A program made the translations under genes and the position numbers. From positions 14,882,171 to 14,946,170 of the forward strand of contig CM060194.1 of the NCBI GenBank assembly GCA_030549335.1: a stretch of 64,000 nucleotides of DNA, written 5' to 3'. This DNA is from Pontederia crassipes (lineage: Eukaryota > Streptophyta > Magnoliopsida > Commelinales > Pontederiaceae). Within the stretch, counting starts at the first letter, position 1; each line of letters starts with the position of its first letter. The notes beneath the pieces were generated by a model that searched no databases, was not told the DNA's origin, and saw only the letters and a list, made by a program, of their open reading frames with translations. Of the stretch, positions 46,746 to 59,002 are shown piece after piece.

Positions 46746-49700
46746 GTCGTGATTTCAAAATGGTTAATGGAAAGTGGAGAGAGAAAGGAAAGAAGTTTCT
46801 TTTCAGCAAAGTTTTAGTTGTCCACAATGTTAACAGTGACTTAGCCCATTAACATCTATTACTTGTTGACTTGCTTTTTTTTTTCCTTCTTCAAATCAGC
46901 TCATCACCATCAAAGTATTTAAGGTGTTCCATTCAAATTTGTAATGCACCACTTGAGTCTCAATTTTAGTAACAACTAAATAACATATGTTTTTATTCTA
47001 TGATTAAGATGTTTTCATCACAAAAAGATTTAACCATTTAATATGGAAAATGGCGAGGGAAGCAAAGCTTGGACAGGCTAACCATGCAGCTTCCATCAAG
47101 TCCATATCACCACCCTGGCATATATACTTAAACATAAATATCTCATTCATTATATGTAACAGCCATTTTTAACAGGTCCACTCAAAGATGGCATGATGCT
47201 GAAGAAATTTAACACAATTGGTGATGTTTGGCCTCCAACTTTATTAAGGGGATTTGACTCATGGAATTGAGGGTCTCAATCAGGAAGGAGATGGTGGCAA
47301 GTGGAGCTTTTGTTTTGCATACAAAATTTGATGAGCTCCACTGGATTAAATTGATCACTCCAAACCATATATATGTGTGTCATGATAGCTTGGCAAATTG
47401 CTTCAAAGATTTCCAACCACCCAACTTTAATAATGTTTCACCAGTATTTCCAGCAAAAATGTCATCATTATTGTAATTTTTATAGGCCTTCACAAAGTTA
47501 TCAACCGATAGGTCCTAAAAGGAAAATGACCTAATTGGATTCAAATGCATATGGTTGTGCTTTCTCACTCCATCAGTATCATTCACATTATATATGTTTA
47601 TGTTAGTTCCCAATCCATGGCCTCTTTCTAGCAGCCCCTTTACTTATTCATTATTTTCTTTGTAGTTAATTGATCAATTGACCTTGATTTGAAGTGGAGT
47701 AGCTTTCACAATTTGATATTTTACATGCCACTTCAAAAACTTGTAGCAATTACCAGCATAACAAATATGGTCACCTAATTATATGGACAGTGGATGACCC
47801 AGAAAGAAACTCTTATCCAGGGGCCAATCATGCATGGAGTTTGTAGGTCAATTTATTGGAGCAACAATTGAATTGTTCAACTTAATTGCAACTCCTAGCA
47901 AACTCCCCCTTAAAATTTGTGTATTTTCCACCACCTTTTGCTTGCCACAAGGCCACAAGCAATTCGAGCAAAAAGAAACAAAAAGAAGGAAACCAATTTT
48001 TTGTTGCATTGTGATGCATTCTTCCATTACACATTAAATGCATTGGTAACTGTTGCCGGCATCTGTATACATTCAACATCAGCATGGAAGGTGACATGTG
48101 CAATTGGGGGATTAAAAGCCACACAACACGAGGAAACAACTGATGAAGAAAAAGAAAAGTTTGTTCACAAAATTTCTTTGGATAACTGAGAGGAGAAATA
48201 GTAGTCGTGCTCCATCTGAATCAATCAATCAATCAATCTGATTTTATTTTATTTTATTTTTGTCTGATCAACAGCTTGAAACAACCAAGAAGACACAGAG
48301 AATTGCCCGCCCTATGAATTGACCACTTCTTTAAGAATCAAATCAGAGAGCACCACCTTTTGGAATAAAACCCAATGGGCAATGGCAACAGTAACTGGCA
48401 AGCAACAGTGTTATTATTTCCATGCTGAAGGAAGGAAAAAAAAAACAAAAACAAAAGGAGACTATGAAGTTGCAACAGCACTGCAGCCTGCATTCATGCA
48501 CCATCAGCAATATAATAAAAGCTGATGAGCACATTCCGGATCCGTCCGCGGACGCATCTGTACACATTTGGGAGACATGGGGCCCTGGAAAGCTTTGGGT
48601 GGCCTCCTGTGTGCATCAATCCATGTGATGTGGAGGAGGCACATGATGATATGGAAGGAAAGGAAATTAAAGAGTGGTGGTCAGGTTTGATTCTAAGATT
48701 GGTACTGTGGGGACTTTGTTTAGTTTCTCTCTCACTCACCCCATAATCCATCCATCATGAACCAAAGGAAACATCGAGGCAGAGGCTTCTTTCTTTCTTT
48801 CTCTCTCTCTCTATGTCCTTATACACCTTTCTCTCTCACTGGCATGCAGCTACAGCATCCTCCATCTTTGATGATTCCAACTGAGACAACTAATGTTTGA
48901 CATGATGTGTGGGAAAAGCCTCCCACACTTGGTGTCCTTTTGCACCTCCAATGTGACAGGTTATCATGTGTTTGGGTGCACCTTCTCTCCGCACCACAGT
49001 ACACATGCATGATGGGGACTAGATGAAAGTGGATTCATATTTGTTTGGCTTTGTTTTTTTTTGAAGGTATCAAACTGAGGAGGGAAAAAGAAAATTAAGA
49101 AGAAAGAAGAAAAGGTTAGGGCCCTCTCATGACAGATAAAAGATCTTGACTAACTTAATTATTTGAGCTCATGTGATTTGGTTCTTTGTTTATGTGGTGC
49201 TGGGATTCCCATTTGCACCCATAAAAGCAAAGAAAAGGACCCCCCTTCACTATGCTTTTTAGAAGACTCAAAACTTTTCTTTTTCCAATTATATGTGCCT
49301 GATTAATTATTCTCTTCTGATCTAGATTTGTACCATGCAAATGTGTGTTGATTGCTACAAACTTGTCATCATGGCCAACTATCTTAATGCATGCAGCCTA
49401 CCAACTTTAAATCTACCTCCCACCCATATCATGTGTCCAAGTGGTGGAGCAAAATAAGTACACATATACTGTTTATCATGGCATAATATTATTCCAGCAC
49501 CTGATGTTGTCAACAAAACAATAAGGTCGTCCCTGAAAATAACATCCAAGCAATTTTTGGCTGTAATTGAAAGCATATGAAGATGTGGTCCAGCTGAGGG
49601 GACGTATTAATTAGCAGTGAAGCTGTAAAATTCAACTAGCTCTCTTCCTCTCTCTCTCTCCTCTGGTTTTAAGATCACTTATCAGAAGGTGGACCAGTTG

Positions 49701-52700
49701 AGTGCATACATATACATATATATACATAGAGAGAGAGAGAGTTAGATGGACTTTGCACAATAATGATTAATTAACTAGAATTAGATGCTTTAGAGGCAAG
49801 GTGGTGGCATGTAGACATGCATAAAAGAAGGAACCATTCAGCAATGTATCTTGAGAACATCAAACCTATAAAGGCTAGAAAAATCATACAAACGTGACAT
49901 CAATTTCTTACCTACGGCTCTTTTCCCAGCTGGATCAATTTTTATACTGTTAGTTCCGGGTCAGCAAATTCATCCACACCAAACATGTCGAGACTAAACT
50001 AATACATGGTCTAATTGACCTGAGTATACAATGATGCCAATGAATCATGGAATATGGTAATGCATATCATACATATAGGAATGTAGTCTATGTCTGCAAA
50101 GTCTAATTACTGTTCTAATCTGAAGAAGAAGTCTAATACATATAATATATTACAGTATGGAAGCACTTGCAAACTCTGGGTATAGTCAGATTAGGCATGC
50201 AACCAGCTGCTTGTTTGTGATCTCTATACAATTTATATGTTAATTAGTTCTAATTCACAGAAACTCATAGTTTAAAATCTCGATCCCTCGTTGATGCATC
50301 ACCTGCTGCTGTTCCATTCCTCTGTTCCATACTTGTATAATGAAAGGTGCCTTTAAATCAGTAGCATTTTTTTATTTAATCGTGTCATTTATGGTGGCCT
50401 CGATGTCATGAAAAGGCCATCACCATAAATAAGAAAGATTCAACTTCCAAAAGCATCACATTGAGGAGATTATATAAATGTATACATGGTAGCTTAGTAG
50501 AGTTGGCAAGCATAAACATGTCAGAGCTTAGATAAGATAAGGAGGGAGAGAGAGAGAGAGGGCGAGAGAGAAAGAAAGAGACAGGAGAGGAGGGGTTCAA
50601 ATGGAAAGTTAATGGGAATCCAATTCGGTTGGCTGGATCATATACACAAGTGGTACGCGGGAAAGGCCTTCTTAAAGGCGACCTTGTCTCACACATGCAT
50701 GCATGCACTTCCTCTTCTCTCTCCCACTGTCCTGCAGCTAACTGTGGCAGGCAGCAGCATCCGAGAAGATACACGACCCTTATGACTTATGTATGTACGC
50801 AGCAGGGGGGGTGGGGTTGGGGGGAGATTATTTTTCATCTTAGACATTAATAATGAATGCTTTTTAAAGAGAGAGAGATGGTGACAAAAGTTGTAAGGGG
50901 AGTGTCATGACATAATGTTCAAAACATGCAAAACACAACCTCCTCCTCCCTCCTCCTTTCCAAGACTGCTCTGTCATCCAAATTGGTTAAGGACAAGAGG
51001 AGAGAGATGCTGTGACCGAGCAAAGGATCTCTTCGAACGATCCGCACAAAACTGTTAGGTGCGCTGCAGCATGCATGCCAACGATATGGTGACCCCTCCT
51101 CGGCTCTGCGTGCGTAAGAAATCAAGTGATTGAAGAATGGATACAGTTGGATGGATGCATGTGGTCATATCCATGGCATGGACACAAGTGACACACACGG
51201 ACATCAGCAATGCAATCGAGGATTGTTTTGGCTCCTTGCTCAGGGTCAATAAAAGCACTTTGCTTAGTCCTGTTGCAAGGACAAATAATGAGATGGCATT
51301 ATGTTGTGCAGTAAGGAAAAACTCAAAGCAGACGAAGAGGAGGATCGTGAGGGGAAAGGGGGAAGAGAGAGAGAGATGGGGGGTAAAAAACAGTGAGAAA
51401 GAGATGGAAAAGGGTGGGAAATGACATGTGTTTTCCTAGTGGAAACGAGAGCAAGCACGTAGCCCGGCCTAGGATGGTGAAAGCAAGCCAACAGTGACAG
51501 GAATCTATCTCATTCGCCATCAGATAAAAAGGAAAGTGAGGCTTTTTTACTGTCAAGCAAAGCATCGAGACGAGGAAAGAAGCAGGCCGCGTAGAGTGGT
51601 AACATCGGCAGTAGCTGGCCGTGGTGCAATGTTCACGGTAAAGAGCAGGTGAAGCCGTGAAGGAAAGCTCCTCCTTTCAATGCATTTCAGGTGAAGAAAA
51701 GGAAGAGAACATTTTTACCGCGGTAGAAGCTGCAGCAGGAGAGATAAAGAAATATGATTAAACAAAACTAATCAAGATGGGGAGAGTGATTAAAGATTTA
51801 AAAGGTGGTTGGTTGGGGGAGAGAGAGAGACAGGGGGGACTCTCTGCATGACTTCCAAAGGAGTACAGTGGGTACTGGCAGCCCTACAACTGCAGCAGCA
51901 GCAACAGCTGCACTGCACAGTACCCTGAGAGTTACCTTTTTAAAGCAGTGGCATAAAGTACGGACATAAAGGAGGAAAAGAAGGGAACGGGGGTCGCAGG
52001 CAAACTGGTTCCGCTCATGGCAGATGCACCAGCACCACCTGCATGCCCCACCCCAACAGAGTACCAACCTTTCCTCTCCATTGGAGTAGGGAGGGGCACC
52101 AACAGGAGCTGCAGTAGTAACTAGTACTGATGCTAATACTTACTAGCTGCACCCACCCACACCACCACTGCTGCTGCAGCTGCAACTGCACCTGTCCCCC
52201 CACCAGGCCACCACTGCACTGAGCAATTTGATAATTATTATTTATTGTACAATTTGATCGGCGTGCCCCGGTAAAGAATTATCAGAAAAAAGAAATCTAG
52301 ATCGATTTTCATAAGGTAAAGGACTGTACCACCAAAGTTCTTTCTTTACTGTAAAATTATTATTACAGAAATGTGAGGAGAGAGAGAGTGTGTGTGTTAA
52401 AAGGAGGGATGGCGAGAGGCGACACAGTTGTCAGGGGCCGTTGGTCACAACAGGACACGACACTAACATCGCTGGAGGTTGTCCCCAGTAGTCCACTGCT
52501 ACTGCTGCCGCTCATATCTACATCTCTCTTTCTCACTGCCATATATATCTGTTCACAATAATAGTACTGGTGGCGCATGGTGGTAGCTACCAGTTTAATT
52601 CTGACCTATAAATCATCACCAATTCACCATCATTGCTCGTCTGAAAAGAACCACCGATGGATGAGGCGAAAAGAGAACAGAAAAAAAAGGAAGAAAAAAA

Positions 52701-54355
52701 CAGGAGAGAGAAAGCTACTCATGCTGCTGTGTGATAAAACACTGAATGCTGCTGCTGCAGCAGACGCCTGCCCGGCAGGAGCTCCACCACGTACAGTCAC
52801 CGCCATTGGCATTCAACACCAAACTTGCAGATAAATAAAATATTGCGATACAGAAAAAAAATTGTCTATTTATAATAAGAAAAAGAAATCATAAATAAAA
52901 ACCATGAATATTATTTTGAAAAATTAGGAAACAAGTAATAGAAAAAACACAGGCACATGAAAGCTTTTTTTTCTCTTTTAATCTTCGGGATAACATCGAT
53001 ATTTGTTTTTTTTTTAAAAAGAAAGCATGAAAGACTCCCGAGATGCTCGGGAATGGTGGGCCCCTGTCGAGCGGAGCCCACCAACTGGCGCGCGTTTGCG
53101 CGCGTGAGGAGGTTTTTTACCGTAGTGGCCAAGGGCACGAGCGCATCCGTTCCATCCGTCCGTCCATTTGTCATCACCACCCTGACATGGACTGCCGCAT
53201 CTGCCACCATGTAACCCTATTGTTCCATTTATTGTTCATCGTTCCGCACCATCAAACCCCCCACACCTGTTATTTACATTCCCAAGGTTGATGGGATGAT
53301 AAGATATTATGATGTGATGACCACTCTCTTTCTCTCTCCTCTCTCTCTCTCTCCCCCCTGTGTTGGACCAGTCCAATCCCACGGTCACACCCTCCTCAAT
53401 TAATGACATCTGCAACATCCATCTAACGACGACTGATCACTTTGATTTGCATAAGTTATAATTAAGTTAAACTGACATATATATAATATCCAGTTAATAT
53501 CCGTGGTTCACGAAACCATGAATCATGATGTCATTAATTACCGAGGTAATTTTTGGCCCTTGTTTGGTATCGTATAATTGGGGGGTCACGTTATTCTCGT
53601 CGATCGTGTCAGATGCCCCGTACCCCTCGCGTGTTACTGTGGTCCACCAGTACGCATCCCTAGTTGAAACTATACCGCCACATGCCAACATGTCCGAAAA
53701 AAATGAAATAATACGGGCGAGTCATATGACCATAGCGTAAACCCATCGTAAGTTTCGTTCGAGCTACTGCTTAGCCAAATCTAATCCGAGCACAGCAGCT
53801 AATTAATCACATGGGAGTCATTAAGTAGCACATAAACACCTCCATCCATCTCGAGATCCCAATTACGCCTCCCCTTAACAGTTAACACTAATTAATTTAA
53901 TCCGTCCAGTACGAATCTTCCAAGCAGCAAAAGAGGGAACGCATGGAATTAAGCAAAGGAAAGAAATTAATTAATCCCATCCGTTTCGGTCCACGGCCAA
54001 CGTTTTGAATGCTTATGTACATCTCGGGAGTCCGTAGCAGTACATCATGCACAACGCAAATTATTATATATATAATATATAATGTATCAGAAAGTCCTCT
54101 GCCGTTGGGCTCTTTTTTTTTTCCTTGTTTGTTTGCTCGTTCGTGTACATGATATCTACATACATTTAAATAATGATAACAACACTTTTCCCATATTTCT
54201 CTCACCTCTATCTTTTCTCTCTCCTAACATATTTTTTATATATATCTTTCTCGAACGCATCAATCTCTCTCTATAATCAGATATATTATTATTTTTATTA
54301 TTATAACATATAGATAAAAATAACAAAAAGCTGGAAACGCCACGCACGACATCTT
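46746..54355. other. Long intergenic region with no recognised gene
   Basis: Mixed-composition DNA with many pyrimidine runs (48795-48835, 49645-49662, 53327-53356), CAG/CTG-rich patches (51885-51925, 52155-52190, 52748-52763), purine runs (50540-50600, 51335-51420) and short frames on both strands without motifs. I checked for common plant microRNA sequences by eye and saw none. The last part includes the distal promoter of the RING gene. Confidence 0.5.
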
Positions 54356-54363
54356 TATAAATA
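54356..54363 (+). promoter_or_regulatory. TATA box of the RING ligase gene
   Basis: TATAAATA followed by a G+C-rich leader, 176 bp before the ATG, which puts the likely transcription start near 54390. Confidence 0.7.
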
Positions 54364-54538
54364 CTCCGCGCCCGTCCCTGCCTTGAGCCATTTGCCACAA
54401 TCTCGACGACTCGCCCAGCAGCAGCAGCGTCACGCCATCCGCACAGACGAGAGCGAACGCGGCGCGAAATTCGCCGGAATCTTCGACGCCGCCGACGGGA
54501 GAGGGAAAGGGTGTTGAGAAGGCAGTTTTGCGACGAAG

Positions 54539-56068
54539 ATGGCGATTCAAGCGCAGCATCCGTCCTACTATGACTTCTCACCGGATATCCGCAACCAGTA
54601 CGTCCCTCGCACTTCGTTGCCCATATCTCGCTCCTTCGCTTGAGCGCTTCTTTTGGGGGCGCGAACTGCTTTCCTGTTCCCGGGGATTCAGGGGGCTCGG
54701 GATCACAGCGGGAGCGTGTTGCGTCCTTCCGTGCATGTGTCTTATTGGTCTCGAGATGATGGAGGTGTTTATGTGCTCGGGATCACGGCGAGCGCGTGTT
54801 TCTTCTTTTGCGTTTGCCTTTGGCTAAAGCGTTGCTCTTCTTATTGGTCTTGTTCCAGGCCGCGTGCCATTGCCGGGGAAGACATGCATATGCTGAAGCT
54901 GCAGATGCTGCCAGAGCATCAGCGCAGTCTTCTCATTGGGGGGAACGCGTACGGGTTGGACTGCAACAAGAACGCCAATGGCGCCGTGCTGAGTGACCTC
55001 CAGAAGAGCGAGCTCACGTGCAATAAGTCCGGCTCCAGGAAACGCGCCCGGGAAGAGCCGTCCATGGCACTGCCGCGGCCGAACGACGACTGCATCAGCC
55101 GCAAGAACGTCGACAGCCAGTTCTTCCCCGTCGTCTCTTCGCAACCCTTATTGTACCATGCCGCGGTTGCTCCGATGGTGGCCCCATTCAAGCTCGCCGA
55201 TGGCTCCTTTGTTTCCGGCAACGACCCGGCCGTCTCCGTCGTGGGGCTTCAGAGCCGCATGCTTGAGTCCGCCTGCACCTCCACCAGCGGACGGCCGGCT
55301 GTGTCGTCCTCCACGTTGCATGTCGCCGCCGCTCTCCCTCAAGACCTCGTGTCCCATCTCTACCACCAGAACTTGGAAATCGACGCTCTCGTTCGCTTGC
55401 AGGTTAGCAATCGTAGCTCTGTTTCCTGATTCGTTGACACTATTTTTGTTCTGTTCGTGAAACTTAAAAGGCTCTCTCACGATCATGAACAGAGCGAGAG
55501 ACTCCGGTTCGGATTGGAAGAGGCGCGCAAGAGGCACTGCCGGGCGCTTCTGACGACCCTCGAGCAGCAGACGCTTAAGCGGCTCAAAGAGAAAGTAGCA
55601 GAGCTGGAAGCAGCCAACCGCCGTAACGCCGAGCTGGAGGAGAAGCTCCGGCAGCTGGCCACCGAGAACCAGGTCTGGTTTAACGTCGCCAAGAACAACG
55701 AAGCCATCGTGTCCAGCCTCCGATCAAGCCTCGAGCAGGTCCTCCTCCAGAACGCCGACGCCGTCGTCGCACTCTCTCCGGCGAAGGAAGGATTCGGAGA
55801 CAGCGACGGGACCCTCTTCCCGGCCGACGACGCGCAGTCGTGTTGCTTCGAAGGAGACAACGCTACCATCGCCGAGAGGAGGGCGGATGTGAACCCCGAG
55901 GCCGCCCGTCGACGGAAGGCGTGCAAGACGTGCGGCGACCGGGACGTCTGCGTGCTTCTGCTTCCCTGCAGGCACCTGTGTCTGTGCAAGGAGTGCGAAT
56001 CCAAGGTCGACACGTGCCCCATCTGCAAGGCGACGAGGAACGCCTCTCTCCAGGTGGACCTGTCGTGA
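54539..56068 (+). CDS. BOI-related RING E3 ubiquitin-protein ligase (SBP1 family), three exons
   Basis: Exons 54539-54597, 54859-55402 and 55493-56068; introns have GT...AG borders and joining keeps frame, giving 392 aa. The start MAIQAQHPSYYDF resembles BOI-family N-termini. A conserved block EIDALVRLQ/SERLRFGLEEARKRH spans exons 2 and 3, then a coiled coil (about 215-295) with ENQVWFNVAKNNEA and LRSSLEQVLLQ. The C-terminal C3HC4 RING has C345, C348, C360, H362, C366, C369, C376, C379 and ends ASLQVDLS. The family ubiquitinates regulators in stress, pathogen and gibberellin responses (Arabidopsis BOI/BRG proteins; Petunia SBP1). Codons are strongly G/C-ended, unlike the PPR gene. Which BRG member is the ortholog is open. 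Confidence 0.93.
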
Positions 56069-57347
56069 GGATCTGCGCCGGCGGAGTAACGGAAACATTT
56101 CCCGGTCCATTCCGTGGTTTGTTTCTGGTCCGGTTGGGTCCGATGAGTTCGGGGTTTTTTATTCTTTTAATCCGTTTTTTTAGTAGTTTTTTTTCTTAAT
56201 CTGTTGGATAATATCTCTTTTTTGGAGAGGCGAAAGCGTATAAATGCTGATTGCACTCTCGGATGCAAATGCTTTTTTTTATGAACATGGTAACAAAAAA
56301 AACCTTTTTATTGATGCTGAAAATTTTCGTTTTTGTTGTGTCATTAATTTTTATCTCTTCTACTTAAAGTCCAATCAACATGTTAGAAAATGTAACGCAT
56401 TGGGAAGATGTTATCATGTTACAATTTTAACTTTTAAGTTGATTTAAAGTGATTAGATTATATTTATTCTTTAAAATTTAACGCATCATGTTTGCTATGT
56501 TGCACGGTCTATTCATTAATATTTTTAAATTACCAAATCGCCAAATTATCGAAATTATTGTTGATAACATTCATTAACGTTTTTCTAATCTTATCAATTA
56601 GTCAATGTGAATAATTCTCACCATGCATACTTTTTTCCATTAATAAATTTAATCTTGAGAATTGGACTCTTTCAATCAATTTCATTTATTTCTTCTCATC
56701 CCGAATTATTTATGATGAATTGAAAAAAAATATCGGTAAATATAGTTGTATATTTTTAATAACTAGCCTTTAAATATCTGTGATTGTATTTTTTTCGTTT
56801 TAACCAAAAAAATGTCAATGTTAATTGTTATTCTAATAATGAATATAGTTTATATGATTTATTATCATCTTCAATATAAAAAAATATTTTTTTAAATCTT
56901 TTCGTTTGTCTGAAACTAATATGGTTAATTAACTTATTTTACGCATAAATAATGAACATAACTTATCTTATATATTTTTATCTATCATATCTAAAACTAT
57001 TCGAAATCATTTTATTATTATAGACGTTATTTTCCATGAAATTATATATAAAATTTATATTCTCATTCAAAATTTGGTTATTGAAATTTTAGTTTGTAAT
57101 TTGAAGACCATCCAACTTTAATCTTCTAGTCATATTCATCATACCCGACAAATAGTTCATTAATCAAAATGGTGGCGTGACGCTCATGTCAGTATTTTAA
57201 TTGACAAAAAATTTGAAATTACAAATATGTTCAAAATGGTGATGTGACGTCAATATTTTCTCTACACGATATATTTAAAATTATAAAATAATAAATGTAA
57301 AACAAAAAAAAAAGTTGGAAGCATTTGTTATAGCATTGTTAATGTGT
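56069..57347. other. 3' flank of the RING gene and A+T-rich DNA
   Basis: 3' UTR probably within the first 250 bp (several AATAA-poor T-rich stretches; no clear polyadenylation signal chosen). Nothing else recognised. Confidence 0.5.
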
Positions 57348-58494
57348 CAAGATGGAGCCGGAGGTGCTCGAGCCGGTAAGTCGGGTTTGGTCTATAATGC
57401 TCGAGCCGGTAAGTCGGGTTGGGTCTATAATATATGCTCGACCCATTTTGAAAACGGACCGTGTCGTACCACACGATCCATTTTAAAACTCGACACGATA
57501 TGGGCTCGACTTGACAACGGACAGCTCATGCCGAGTCTAATCGCCCGTTTTGTTTTGTCTTCCAATTTGAACTTTATAATTTTTAATTTACTTATTAAAT
57601 TATTATATAATATAATTAGTATTATTAGTTATTTTATAATATATGACTTAGTGAGTAGTGACTACTTTAATTATTATATAAATAATTGTATAGTTAAATT
57701 TTCAAATATATTAAGTCATTAATTTATAATTATTAAGTAAATAAATTTGCAAAATGAACAATTGAGTACTAAGTAATAACTAATAGGTTATAACTTATAA
57801 CTTATAACCTTATACATAAAAGTAATTGGTAAGTATTTAATAAATATATATTAGTATTATTAGACTATTAGTATGTTATCTAGATAGTTAAGTACCAATT
57901 TACTAATTACTATATACTAAGTTATAACTAGATTATACTAAGTAAATTAGTATTTAACTATCTTATAACCAAGATACTATATAGTATAATAGAATATACT
58001 ATATTACTATGTTATAACTAAACTAAATTATACTAAGTAAATTAGTACTTAACTATCTTATAAGTTATAGCTTATGTAGTAATTTACTATACACAACTTA
58101 GTACTAAAGTTAGAATTAAATCAAAAGTATCCTTTAAAGTTCAAACTTTAAATTCATACCAAAGTTAAAATCAAATGTGTCTTTTAAAGTTCAAACTTTC
58201 TAATTTTTAACTTTTTTATATAATATAATTAGTATTATTCTATAATCTATAATATATGATTTTAGTTTAGTGACATGACTACTTTAATTATTATATAATA
58301 ATTATATAGTTATAATTTTTAAACTATCATTGAGTAATCATGATATCACAGTCGCTATTTAGATCAATTTTAAGAGAAAAGATTGTATCACTCGAAATGA
58401 ATATAAGAACGAGTATTGTGAATATCTTAATTATTCAATAAGAGAATATGAGATTGAGAGACAAAGGGAGGGAGTGGATGTGGCCATTTTGGGA

Positions 58495-58589
<95 letters not shown>

Positions 58590-59002
58590 GATAAGTCACG
58601 AGAGTATGAGAGAGATGAGAGAAAAAGAATGAGAGTGATGAAAAAAGGGGAGGGAGTTCGGTCGCATTTTATAATTGATGAAAAGAGTTCAACACGGTCC
58701 GCGTTGCTTTAAACACGGTCCGGTTGTACTCATAATGCGTTCGTGATCGCGTTGTCAAATCGAAACAACACGGGCCATGTAATTTTAGCGTGGACCGTAT
58801 TATGCATCATGCGCGGATCGTGTCCGTATCAAAATAGGCCGTGTCGTGTTCATAGTGTGGAAGACGGACTCGGCACGGAATGGCATGACACGACTCGTGT
58901 TTTCGTACGCGGGCCGTGTCCGTGCTAGGCCGGGTGGGCATGACTTTTGGGCAGGCTAGCAGCGTGCCGGGCCGTGCGGCTCGCCTGAAATTCCATCTTT
59001 AG
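57348..59002 (-). mobile_element. hAT deletion derivative (related to 30687-35350), 1.65 kb
   Basis: Left end caagatgga and right end, reverse-complemented, ctaaagatgga. 57560-58110 aligns with 30820-31100 and 58345-58420 with 31390-31450; 58610-59002 aligns with 34720-35350, including cacggaatggca.gacacgactc and gcatgacttttgggc. The whole transposase (about 31450-34690 in the large element) is missing, as in Ds-type elements. No matching 8-bp target duplication was found. Confidence 0.78.
58496..58588. repeat. (GA)n microsatellite inside the hAT derivative
   Basis: 93 bp of pure GA. The equivalent place in the large hAT (34710-34790) has only scattered gagaga motifs. Confidence 0.97.

Noticed and set aside
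51880-52200. Possible CAG-rich coding exon or microRNA precursor
   Set aside because: No frame with motif support, and no known plant microRNA sequence was found by eye.
53545-53640. Third Tourist-like MITE starting near ggcccttgtttggtatcg
   Set aside because: No inverted partner end or matching TTA flank was found downstream.
54653-55429. Alternative single-exon reading of the RING gene start (258 codons)
   Set aside because: It reads through intron 1 and intron 2 borders; the GT-AG exon structure gives a BOI-type N-terminus and an unbroken join to the coiled coil.
55483-56110. Antisense frames of 181 and 128 codons over the RING exon
   Set aside because: Shadows caused by G/C-ended codons; the sense strand has the complete RING domain.
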